A stretch of 64,000 bases of DNA, from NCBI GenBank assembly GCA_045542485.1, contig JAZQLC010000027.1, forward strand, positions 1 to 64,000, read 5' to 3'. Below the pieces are notes generated by a model, which was not told where the DNA came from, did not search any database, and saw only the letters and a list, made by a program, of their open reading frames with translations. Below, piece by piece: positions 40,102 to 47,789 of this stretch; the first letter of the stretch is position 1; every line of letters begins with the position of its first letter. The stretch is from SIG575 sp045542485 (GTDB lineage: Bacteria > Bacillota > Clostridia > Oscillospirales > Acutalibacteraceae). The translations under genes were made by a program, and so were the position numbers.

Positions 40102-41163
40102 TTAAAGAACTACCTCTTTGCCTGTTTCTGCTGATTTGTAGATAGCGCAAAGAATCTTAATCATATCAACACCTTGCTGAGGCTTGAAGCAAGGCTCTGC
40201 ACCCTTTGTGAGAACATCAAGATAGTGAACGAGGTTGTTATGATGGCCTCTTCCGTTAAGTTTTCCTGCAGGTTTGATGTCGAGAAGCTGACCTGCTTCC
40301 TCCGTGAAGATTTCAACATCGTCGTTTTCCCATTTAAGACCTGATTTTGAACCGCGAAGCTCAACAAAGCGTCTTTCTTTTTTGATATTTGATGCCCAGC
40401 TGAATTCAATCTGAAGAACTGCACCGTTGTCAAATCTTATCATACCCATAGCAAGGTCTTCAACATCAAATGTACCCGCTGAATTCTTGTCACCGAAATC
40501 TGAGTTTACTGAGTCGCTTGTATCGTTATCAGCAAATTTGCAGAATGTATTTGCACTTACGGACACGGGAGTGGGGTTGCCCATAAGCCAGATTGCAAGG
40601 TCAATCATATGTACACCAAGGTCGATAAGGGGACCGCCGCCTGACTGTGCTTTTGTTGTGAACCAACCGCCTTTGCCGGGGATACCGCGTCTTCTCTGCC
40701 ATCCGCAACGACCTGCGTAAACTTCGCCCATTTTTCCTGCATCGATATATTTTTTAGCGTACTGAGAAGCACCTACAAAACGGTTATTTCTCATAACCAT
40801 AAGAACTTTACCTGCTTCATCTGCTGCTTTCTGCATTTTGAGAACTTCCGTAACATCAATAGCATCGGGCTTTTCGCAGAATACATGCTTACCTGCCTTG
40901 AATGCATCAACTGCAATAATTGAATGGAGATAGTTGGGTGTGCAGATGTCAACAGAGTCAATTGTTTCATCCTTGAGAAGCTCTCTGTAATCTGTATAAA
41001 CCTTCGCTTCAGGGAAATATTCATCCTTAAGAAACTGCGCGCGTTCCTCGATAATGTCGCAGACACCTACGACTTCAACTCTGTCATCCTCAAGATATGT
41101 AGGAACGTGAGCACCTTTACAGATACCGCCGTTACCGATGATACCGATTCTGATTTTTTTCAT
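40102..41163 (-). CDS. Gfo/Idh/MocA-family oxidoreductase 2
   Basis: 353 residues from ATG 41163 (AAAGG 10 bases upstream). Rossmann motif IGIIGNGGICKGAHVP at the N-terminus, E-K-P in HVFCEKPDAIDV near residue 97, and the conserved GGPLIDLGVHMIDLAIWLMG, where the H-x-x-D pattern belongs to the substrate site of this family. Acts as NAD(P)-dependent dehydrogenase on a sugar or sugar derivative. It is only 14 bases after the ThuA gene. Pairing of ThuA with this oxidoreductase type is common in carbohydrate-use loci and suggests one pathway, but the substrate is unknown. Confidence 0.9.
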   Translation of the reverse strand: MKKIRIGIIGNGGICKGAHVPTYLEDDRVEVVGVCDIIEERAQFLKDEYFPEAKVYTDYRELLKDETIDSVDICTPNYLHSIIAVDAFKAGKHVFCEKPDAIDVTEVLKMQKAADEAGKVLMVMRNNRFVGASQYAKKYIDAGKMGEVYAGRCGWQRRRGIPGKGGWFTTKAQSGGGPLIDLGVHMIDLAIWLMGNPTPVSVSANTFCKFADNDTSDSVNSDFGDKNSAGTFDVEDLAMGMIRFDNGAVLQIEFSWASNIKKERRFVELRGSKSGLKWENDDVEIFTEEAGQLLDIKPAGKLNGRGHHNNLVHYLDVLTKGAEPCFKPQQGVDMIKILCAIYKSAETGKEVVL

Positions 41164-41177
41164 TTCAATCAATCCTT

Positions 41178-41909
41178 TCAATTGTTTTCAAGTCTTTTCT
41201 TTTCAAGAGACGCATAATGCGGACACTCAAGCTTATCAACAACAACCTGAGGTGCTGCCCATCTTACTGCGTTTGTTATAATTTTCTGAACCTGCTCGTT
41301 GTGGTAGCTGGGATTTGTTTCGTGACCGGGCTGGAAATAGAACACTTTACCGAGGCCCTTATACCATGTACATCCTGAACGGAAAACCTCGCCTCCTGCA
41401 AACCATCCCAGGAACACAAGCTCATCAGGCTGAGGAATATCAAATCTTTCGCCGTACATTTCCTCACTCTCAAGCTCGATATATTCATCAACGCCCTTTG
41501 CAATAGGATGCTGAGGCAAAACGGTCCAGAGTCTTTCTCTGTCATTGTCACGCCATTTGAGAGTACAGCTTGTACCCATTGTAAGTCGGAAAGGTTTGGA
41601 CATATGAGCAGAATGAAGGAAAATTATACCCATACCGCGGAGAACTCTTTCGTGAACTTTTTTTGCAAGTTCATCGGGAACATCATCGTGCTTTGCGTGT
41701 CCCCACCAGAGAAGAACATCTGTATCTTCAAGGAGTTCATCCGGAAGACCGCATTCAGGCTGATCAAGGGTAGCTGTTCTCACTTCAAACTCCTCGTCCT
41801 TGCTGAGGAAAGAAGCAATAACATTATGCATTCCGCCCGGATACATCGCCATTGTCGCTTCGTCTGTTCTGTCGTGGTAATTTTCGTGCCATACTGTAAC
41901 TTTTATCAT
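41178..41909 (-). CDS. ThuA-domain protein
   Basis: 243 residues from ATG 41909 (AGGAAG 9 bases upstream). The sequence matches the ThuA family (class-I-glutamine-amidotransferase-like fold): VTVWHENYHDR at the N-terminus, DVLLWWGHAKHDDVPD, GMGIIFLHSAHMSKPF and the C-terminal VFYFQPGHETNPSYHN. ThuA of rhizobia belongs to trehalose/disaccharide 3-keto catabolism, together with Gfo/Idh/MocA dehydrogenases, as found here. It is the first gene of the reverse operon and divergent from GH89. No signal peptide, so cytoplasmic. Confidence 0.88.
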   Translation of the reverse strand: MIKVTVWHENYHDRTDEATMAMYPGGMHNVIASFLSKDEEFEVRTATLDQPECGLPDELLEDTDVLLWWGHAKHDDVPDELAKKVHERVLRGMGIIFLHSAHMSKPFRLTMGTSCTLKWRDNDRERLWTVLPQHPIAKGVDEYIELESEEMYGERFDIPQPDELVFLGWFAGGEVFRSGCTWYKGLGKVFYFQPGHETNPSYHNEQVQKIITNAVRWAAPQVVVDKLECPHYASLEKKRLENN

Positions 41910-41943
41910 CGGATAACACTTCCTTATGAGCTTATTATTGTTG

Positions 41944-41972
41944 ATTTTACCACACAGAAATATAAATTTCAA
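41944..41972 (-). promoter_or_regulatory. Promoter of the ThuA operon
   Basis: Minus-strand TTGAAA (41967-41972) and TAAAAT (41944-41949), 17 bases apart, 35 bases upstream of the ThuA start. Each box has one mismatch to the sigma-A consensus. Confidence 0.65.
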
Positions 41973-42026
41973 TAAGTTTTGTAATATTTTGACAAAAATA
42001 TTTAATTTTTGTTTTGCAGAAAAGTA

Positions 42027-42055
42027 ATGACAATTTTTACTTTATATGTTATAAT
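42027..42055 (+). promoter_or_regulatory. Promoter of the GH89 operon
   Basis: ATGACA (42027-42032) and a perfect TATAAT (42050-42055) with a 17-base spacer, 32 bases before the GH89 start. Confidence 0.7.
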
Positions 42056-42086
42056 AAGTATAACTATGTCCACGGAGGAATAAGAA

Positions 42087-44183
42087 TTGGATTTTATCAG
42101 CAGACTTGCACCGGAAGTCAAGGAAAACTTTACATATGAAATCACAGAAAAAACAACCGATCAGGATTTTTACGGCTACAAAGCAAAAGACGGTAAAATT
42201 CACCTTTTCGGAACAGATAAAGTATGCGTTGCCAAGGCTTTTGGCAAATATATTCAGATATGTCTGGACAAAAGCACATCACCTCTCTGCGCAGAAAAGC
42301 TGAAAATCACTGAAGCACCCCTTCCTGAGGAAGATTTTTCTGCATATATCGACCAGAAGTGGCGTGTTTTCGGCGACTATACCCTTTACTCAAACGATGC
42401 GTGGAAATGGAATTTTGATGAATGGGAATATTTTCTCGATATCCTTGCAATCAACGGCATCAATATGGCTGTAAACCTTGTTGGTAACGAAGGCGTTTGC
42501 TTCTACACTCTCATCAAAATGGATTTCCCCCAGGATTTTGCACTTGAATTCATTTCAGGACCTGCTTTCTACGCATGGCAGATGGCAAACCGATTTGACA
42601 ACTATGTGCCCAGCAAATCCTTTGACCATATTGAAAGAAATCTTGATATGGGCAAGAAAATCGTCAGCAGAATGCACGAATTGGGTATAACTCCCGTACT
42701 TTCAACCTTCTCGGGACTTGTCCCCACTGTCACCACAAAGCTTTTCAGCGGCAAGGATGTTACCATAGACGACAAATGGTCAGGTTTTGCAAAAACATAT
42801 AAATTCAGAATTGACAGCGTAAACTTCAGAAGATTCTTCCTGAAATACCTTGAGGTTCAGGAGGAACATATCGGTCACTCCGACTATTTTATCTGCAACC
42901 AACTCGCAGGGTCCTCTGTGGGTGTAAAGAAAAAGGATATAGCATACCTTGAAAATTCTGCCAGAGAGCTTGACAGAGCTATGGATTACTATAACGAAAA
43001 CGCAACTCTCATCTTCACAAGTGAGGGTTACAGAGAAGAGTTTGTAAAAAGAATAAGCAGAAGCCGTGTGCTCGTTTTCGACATCGACTCTACTCTTCAC
43101 GAAAAAACAAACAGTTTTGCAGGTCACGAATTCATTCTCGGCAACTCCCAACACAACAACTCACACAACAGTATGCAGGGAGACATCAAAGAAATCGCAC
43201 TTAACCCCTATGAAAAATGCAGAGAAAAGCACCCCAACTGCATCGGTGCAGGACTTTTCCCCGAATCACTCAGACAGAATCCTATGTTCTTCTCTCTTTC
43301 TTTCGATATTCTTACTCATAAAGGTGAAATCGACCTGAAAGACTGGTATAAAAAATACGAAATCGCCAGATACGGCAGAACAGATGAAGAATCAGATGAG
43401 AGAATTTCCCTCTATCTTAAAACCTGTTACTCAAGTGAGCACAGTGCCGTGCCCGTAGGCTCTGCCTTATGCACAAGACCTCAGCTCAATCTCAGACACA
43501 CAGGTCTTTATGACAGAGTTGAGCCCCTCTACGAAAACGCCGATTTACTTAAGCTTTACCGTTCACTTGAAAAGCTCGATTCAGATTCTGAGGGATTTGA
43601 ATATGACCTTGTGAATATGGCAAAACAGCTTCTTGACAATGATGCATTTTTCCTCCACAAGGAAATCGCAGACCTTTACAGAGACAGAAATATGGAAGTT
43701 TACAGCGAAAAATATCAGAAATTCCTCGCAATTATAGACGATGTGAATGAAATGCTCGTCAGCAACAGATTTTTCAACGCCTCCTGCTACATTGATGAGC
43801 TTGAAAAAATCGCTAAAAATGACGATGAGCTGACATATTTCATCATAAACTACATCGCATCAATCGGTCTCTGGGGACCTATGATTGAGGACAACCACCG
43901 ATATGACTACGGTTGGCAGATGCTTGGTAATTTCCTGCCCTGCTATCAGAAAATCAGATGGGAAAAATTCTTTGAACATCTGTCAGGTCAGTTCAGATTC
44001 CTCGGTTTCCAGGAAAAATCACGAAAGCAAAGTTCAGACAGAGATATCTTTGTTTCCAATCCTTTTTACAGCGATATGGCACGATTTGAACAAGGCGTAA
44101 TTCTCACCTTTAATCCCCCGCCCTTCGAAGAAAAAGACACAAAGAAAATTTGCTCTGAGACAATAAACAAATATTATTCATAA
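42087..44183 (+). CDS. GH89-family protein (alpha-N-acetylglucosaminidase fold)
   Basis: 698 residues from a TTG at 42087 with GGAGGA 8 bases upstream. The segment WEYFLDILAINGINMAVNLVG near residue 112 and FISGPAFYAWQMANRF are diagnostic of GH89, the NAGLU family that removes alpha-linked GlcNAc. The nucleophile region keeps E393 in GLFPESLRQNP (compare APEGISQN in human NAGLU). At the place expected for the acid/base Glu (F-N-E-M) the sequence reads CNQL, with Gln272. By eye this is a loss of the acid/base residue, so activity may be reduced or altered. No signal peptide is present, unlike most GH89 enzymes, so it should be cytoplasmic. It heads an operon with a NahK-like kinase. Confidence 0.82.
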   Translation: MDFISRLAPEVKENFTYEITEKTTDQDFYGYKAKDGKIHLFGTDKVCVAKAFGKYIQICLDKSTSPLCAEKLKITEAPLPEEDFSAYIDQKWRVFGDYTLYSNDAWKWNFDEWEYFLDILAINGINMAVNLVGNEGVCFYTLIKMDFPQDFALEFISGPAFYAWQMANRFDNYVPSKSFDHIERNLDMGKKIVSRMHELGITPVLSTFSGLVPTVTTKLFSGKDVTIDDKWSGFAKTYKFRIDSVNFRRFFLKYLEVQEEHIGHSDYFICNQLAGSSVGVKKKDIAYLENSARELDRAMDYYNENATLIFTSEGYREEFVKRISRSRVLVFDIDSTLHEKTNSFAGHEFILGNSQHNNSHNSMQGDIKEIALNPYEKCREKHPNCIGAGLFPESLRQNPMFFSLSFDILTHKGEIDLKDWYKKYEIARYGRTDEESDERISLYLKTCYSSEHSAVPVGSALCTRPQLNLRHTGLYDRVEPLYENADLLKLYRSLEKLDSDSEGFEYDLVNMAKQLLDNDAFFLHKEIADLYRDRNMEVYSEKYQKFLAIIDDVNEMLVSNRFFNASCYIDELEKIAKNDDELTYFIINYIASIGLWGPMIEDNHRYDYGWQMLGNFLPCYQKIRWEKFFEHLSGQFRFLGFQEKSRKQSSDRDIFVSNPFYSDMARFEQGVILTFNPPPFEEKDTKKICSETINKYYS

Positions 44184-44203
44184 AAATATAAGGAGTGTTA
44201 AAA

Positions 44204-45322
44204 ATGACAAACGAGCAGTATCTCGACGAAATTCTCTCTTCATACGAATTCGAGGGAAGCTACACAGGTTACAGGCACATTACTGCAGGTCACATCAACA
44301 CAACATTTGCTCTTCAGTTTGATGTGGACGGCAAAAACAAGCAGATTATTGCACAGAAAATCAACACCAACGTTTTCAGAACTCCCGTTGAGCTTATGGA
44401 AAATATGGTAAATGTAACACGCCATCTTACAAAGAAAATCGAAGAAGCCGGCGGCGACACAGAGCGCGAGACTCTCCACGCAATTTTCGCAAAGGACGGA
44501 AAGCCTTACCATATTATGGCTGACGGCACTTTCTGGAGATGTGTGAATTTCATTACAAACGCTTATTCCTGCGACACAATCGAAAACCCCAAAGTTTTCT
44601 ACAACGCAGGTGCTGCTTTCGGCGACTTTATGAGTAAACTTGCAGACTTCCCCGGTGAAAGTCTCCACGAAACTATCCCCGATTTTCACAACACAAAACA
44701 GCGTTTTGCCAACTTCCTTATTGCGCTTGAAAGCAACAAATCAGGCAGAAAGGACAATGTAACGGAGGAAATTGAATTTGTCCTTGCGAGAAAAGAAGAT
44801 TCTGAAAAGCTTGTAAACCTTATTGCTGAGGGTGTTCTTCCCATCAGAGTTACTCATAACGATACAAAAATCAACAACATTATGTTTGATAACCAGTCAA
44901 ATCTCGGTGTTTGCATCCTCGACCTTGACACTGTTATGCCCGGTCTTTCTCTTTACGATTTCGGCGACGCAATCCGCTCAGGTGCAGGTACTGCGGCAGA
45001 GGATGAAAAGGACGCTTCAAAGATGAAACTGAATGTTGAGCTTTATAAGGCTTATACAGAGGGGTATCTCTCCGCAGCAGGAAAAAGCCTCACTGAAAAA
45101 GAAGCTGAAAACCTTGCTTTTTCTGCGAAGCTCCTTACTTTTGAGTGCGGTATGCGTTTCCTTACAGACTATCTTGACGGAGATGTTTACTTCCACACAG
45201 ATTATCCCGAACACAACCTTGTACGTGCAAGAACACAGTTTGCTCTTGTAAAGGACATTGAAGAACATATGGACGAGCTTAATACACTTACTGCTGAACT
45301 TTACGGGAGGTACAGGGATTGA
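44204..45322 (+). CDS. NahK-like N-acetylhexosamine 1-kinase / APH-fold kinase
   Basis: 372 residues from ATG 44204; AAGGAG at 44189-44194 favours it over the GTG at 44195. The motif QKINTNVFRTPVELMEN near residue 50, the catalytic loop RVTHNDTKINNIMFDN and the metal loop DLDTVMPGLSLYDFGD are close to NahK of bifidobacteria, which phosphorylates GlcNAc and GalNAc at C1 in the lacto-N-biose route. After the GH89 protein this makes a short path from alpha-GlcNAc to GlcNAc-1-phosphate, then UDP-GlcNAc. Specificity for another sugar cannot be excluded. The next gene starts inside its stop codon (TTGA), so the two are coupled. Confidence 0.85.
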   Translation: MTNEQYLDEILSSYEFEGSYTGYRHITAGHINTTFALQFDVDGKNKQIIAQKINTNVFRTPVELMENMVNVTRHLTKKIEEAGGDTERETLHAIFAKDGKPYHIMADGTFWRCVNFITNAYSCDTIENPKVFYNAGAAFGDFMSKLADFPGESLHETIPDFHNTKQRFANFLIALESNKSGRKDNVTEEIEFVLARKEDSEKLVNLIAEGVLPIRVTHNDTKINNIMFDNQSNLGVCILDLDTVMPGLSLYDFGDAIRSGAGTAAEDEKDASKMKLNVELYKAYTEGYLSAAGKSLTEKEAENLAFSAKLLTFECGMRFLTDYLDGDVYFHTDYPEHNLVRARTQFALVKDIEEHMDELNTLTAELYGRYRD

Positions 45323-46182
45323 AGAAAAAGATAGAAAAAAAGCATCTTCTTTACGCTGTCACCGCCCTTGTGGTTATTGCAATAATAGCCTCTTTCACGG
45401 CGTTGATTGCAGTTCCGTCTGTCAGGAAAATGGCAATAAAATCAGCAAAAGAAGACCTTTTTGAAAACTACTATTCTTTCCCCGAAAGCGGTATGATAAC
45501 AACCTCAAACGGCTTTGCAGGGAATGAAAAAAACTCCCTCCTCTATGTCAGGGCAGCCTTTCAGAATGACGCTGACGCAATAGAGGTTGATGTCTGCTTC
45601 GACAAGGACGGTGTGCCCTATGTTGCCTCATCTTCCGAAGAAATAGGCACAGGAACAATGCCTCTTGAATATCTTCTCAGCTTTATTTCAGAGGAAATCA
45701 ATGGTAATTCTCAGCGTATGCACAGTATAAATCTTCATCTGACAGATGCGTCGGGAATCGAAAACCTCGACACAATTGTTGAAAGATACAAAATGTCTGA
45801 CTACTGTTTCCTTACGGGAATCAACGTCAACCAGGCATCCTTCATCAGAGAAAACTGTTCTGTCCCCTTTTATCTTGACTACGAGATAGACAAATCAAAG
45901 GCAGATGATGCTGAATACGCCGCAAATGTTGTGAACATTGTTTCGCAGTCGGGTGCAATCGGAATCAACTGTGAAGCCGATGCTTTCAGCGAAATACTTT
46001 CAGCGATGTTCAAGGAAAACTGGCTTAAAATTTCCTTTTACGGCGTTAACAAGGAGCTTGATATAATTAAAGCTCTGATTTTCTCGCCGAACCAGATTAT
46101 AACTGAACACCCACAGGATGTGCGTTCAGTCCTCACCGAATGGAACGCAAACGCTCCTTCAAGCGATATTATACCCTCCTGA
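45319..46182 (+). CDS. Membrane-anchored GDPD-fold protein, probable pseudoenzyme
   Basis: 287 residues from TTG 45319, overlapping the kinase stop by 4 bases with GGGAGG upstream. An N-terminal membrane helix (about 10-34) is followed by an outside domain. The stretch NSLLYVRAAFQNDADAIEVD then VCFDKDGVPYV matches glycerophosphodiester phosphodiesterases (PENTLAAF...ADAIELDV...DGVPVV). However, the H-R-G of the first motif is SNG, and the catalytic His of the H-D motif is missing (VASSSE). The E and D of E-V-D remain. With both catalytic histidines gone it is unlikely to cleave phosphodiesters; a binding role at the cell surface is possible. Function in a sugar operon is unclear. Confidence 0.7.
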   Translation: MKKKIEKKHLLYAVTALVVIAIIASFTALIAVPSVRKMAIKSAKEDLFENYYSFPESGMITTSNGFAGNEKNSLLYVRAAFQNDADAIEVDVCFDKDGVPYVASSSEEIGTGTMPLEYLLSFISEEINGNSQRMHSINLHLTDASGIENLDTIVERYKMSDYCFLTGINVNQASFIRENCSVPFYLDYEIDKSKADDAEYAANVVNIVSQSGAIGINCEADAFSEILSAMFKENWLKISFYGVNKELDIIKALIFSPNQIITEHPQDVRSVLTEWNANAPSSDIIPS

Positions 46183-46198
46183 AAGGCAGGAATTAATT

Positions 46199-47407
46199 AT
46201 GCAATCATTAAGAGAACTCTACAAAATAGGCAAAGGGCCGTCAAGCTCACACACTATGGCTCCGTTCAAGGCTTCAAGACTTTTTAAAGAGGAAAATCCC
46301 GAAGCTGATTCTTTCAAGGCTATACTTTACGGCTCACTTGCAAAAACAGGCAAAGGACACCACACAGACGAAGCTATCCTTGAGGGCTTTGACGGTGTTA
46401 AAACAGAGCTTGTGTTCGATGTGACAACAGAGGACCTTCCCCACGAAAACACAGTTGATTTCTTCGCTTACAAAAACGGTGAAGAAATCGGCAAAATGCG
46501 TGTTATGAGTATCGGCGGCGGAGATTTCGCCGTAGAAGGCAGACCCCATATCACACCGAAAGAGGTTTATAAAGAAAACTCTTTCGCCGAAATTGCAAAA
46601 TATTGCAAAAAACACAGAATCCGCATCAGCGACTATGTTTACCAGAACGAGGGCGAAGAAATCAAGGAATTCCTGGCAGATGTGTGGGCAGCGATGAAAG
46701 ACTGCATCAACGAAGGTCTGCTTACTGACGGAATTCTTGACGGCGGTCTGAAGGTCGAGAGAAAAGCAAGATTTCTCCTTGACCAGCAGCACATCGACGA
46801 AAGTGAAATCACATATGAAAACAGAATGGTCTGCGCCTATGCTTTCGCAGTAGGTGAACAGAACGCAGGTGGCGGCATCGTGGTAACTGCACCGACCTGC
46901 GGTGCAAGTAGTGTTTTACCCGCCGTTCTCAAATATATGCAGGAAAAGAAACGCTTTTCAGACAGAAAAATCATTGATGCTCTTGCAGTTGCCGGTATTA
47001 TCGGTATTCTGGTTAAAACCAACGCATCCGTCAGCGGTGCTGAGTGCGGATGTCAGGCTGAGATGGGCACCGCTTGTTCGATGGCTGCAGCGGCCCTTGC
47101 AGAGATTTTCGGAATGAGAATAGAACAAATCGAATATGCCGCAGAAGTGGCAATGGAGCACCATTTAGGGCTCACCTGCGACCCGATTGCAGGTCTTGTG
47201 CAGATTCCCTGCATTGAGCGTGGCGCAATCGCCGCTATGAGAGCTATAAATGCTCTGAATCTCGCAAACTTCCTCAGCTCAACAAGAAAGATTTCATTTG
47301 ACCTTGTTGTTGAAACTATGTACGAAACAGGTAAGGATTTGAAATTCCATTACCGTGAAACATCAGAGGGCGGACTCGCAAAGCTCTATCTGAAAAGAAA
47401 GAAATAA
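46199..47407 (+). CDS. sdaA: L-serine dehydratase, iron-sulfur dependent, single chain
   Basis: 402 residues from ATG 46199 (AGGCAGG upstream); a longer in-frame start at 46118 would overlap the preceding gene and lacks a site. The protein joins the beta domain (KIGKGPSSSHTMAPFKAS, the classic P-S-S-S-H-T motif) with the alpha domain (TAPTCGASSVLPAVL, CGCQAEMGTACSMAA, DPIAGLVQIPCIERGA), whose cysteines hold the [4Fe-4S] cluster. It converts L-serine to pyruvate and ammonia in the cytoplasm. Gram-positive anaerobes often have two chains; the fused order here is beta-alpha. It ends the operon; a repeat hairpin with a T-rich end follows. Confidence 0.93.
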   Translation: MQSLRELYKIGKGPSSSHTMAPFKASRLFKEENPEADSFKAILYGSLAKTGKGHHTDEAILEGFDGVKTELVFDVTTEDLPHENTVDFFAYKNGEEIGKMRVMSIGGGDFAVEGRPHITPKEVYKENSFAEIAKYCKKHRIRISDYVYQNEGEEIKEFLADVWAAMKDCINEGLLTDGILDGGLKVERKARFLLDQQHIDESEITYENRMVCAYAFAVGEQNAGGGIVVTAPTCGASSVLPAVLKYMQEKKRFSDRKIIDALAVAGIIGILVKTNASVSGAECGCQAEMGTACSMAAAALAEIFGMRIEQIEYAAEVAMEHHLGLTCDPIAGLVQIPCIERGAIAAMRAINALNLANFLSSTRKISFDLVVETMYETGKDLKFHYRETSEGGLAKLYLKRKK

Positions 47408-47425
47408 AATATTCAAGCGAAAAAT

Positions 47426-47481
47426 CCTCTCCGTCAAAATCAAAGATTTTGCCACCTCCCCTTGCATTTTCAAGGGGAGGT
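47426..47481. repeat. Dispersed two-hairpin repeat, copy B (acts as terminator)
   Basis: CCTCTCCGTCA, an AAAATC/GATTTT stem, then ACCTCCCCTTG / CAAGGGGAGGT (11-bp stem, 6-base loop) followed by TTTTATTTAT. It is related to copy A at 40009-40077 and lies directly behind sdaA, where it can serve as terminator. Confidence 0.7.
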
Positions 47482-47503
47482 TTTATTTATTTACGGCAAC
47501 AAA

Positions 47504-47534
47504 AAATGTCGACACCCGGCGAGTGTCGACATTT
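47504..47534 (-). terminator. Terminator of the HTH-lipase operon
   Basis: A perfect 12-bp stem AAATGTCGACAC / GTGTCGACATTT with a 7-base loop; on the minus strand it is followed by TTTGTTG after the stem's own T-run. It lies 29 bases after the stop of the small membrane gene. Confidence 0.8.
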
Positions 47535-47562
47535 CATAATTAATTTCAGTTTTATAAAATCT

Positions 47563-47772
47563 TCATATAACATCTGAAATAAATTCTATAATCGGTTCAA
47601 AGATGTTATACACTCCAGCCACCAGTGACAAGGCTATGTCGGTAGCTTCTGTACCTGTCAGCCATGATGAGACAACATCAAAGTCCATTCCAAAAAGGGA
47701 AAATACAGCTTTAAAAAACAAATAGAAAACCATCAACGGTGCCATAAAAACGAGTAATACAGATGTACCCAT
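47563..47772 (-). CDS. Small hydrophobic protein
   Basis: 69 residues from ATG 47772 (GGGAGG 7 bases upstream). It has a membrane helix at the N-terminus (SVLLVFMAPLMVFYLFF), a short polar stretch and a second hydrophobic, amphipathic part ending NIFEPIIEFISDVI. I do not recognise a family. It starts 17 bases after the HTH-lipase fusion and ends just before a terminator, so it belongs to that operon and may help or be the partner of that membrane protein. Confidence 0.65.
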   Translation of the reverse strand: MGTSVLLVFMAPLMVFYLFFKAVFSLFGMDFDVVSSWLTGTEATDIALSLVAGVYNIFEPIIEFISDVI

Positions 47773-47789
47773 AAACAAGCCTCCCTGAA

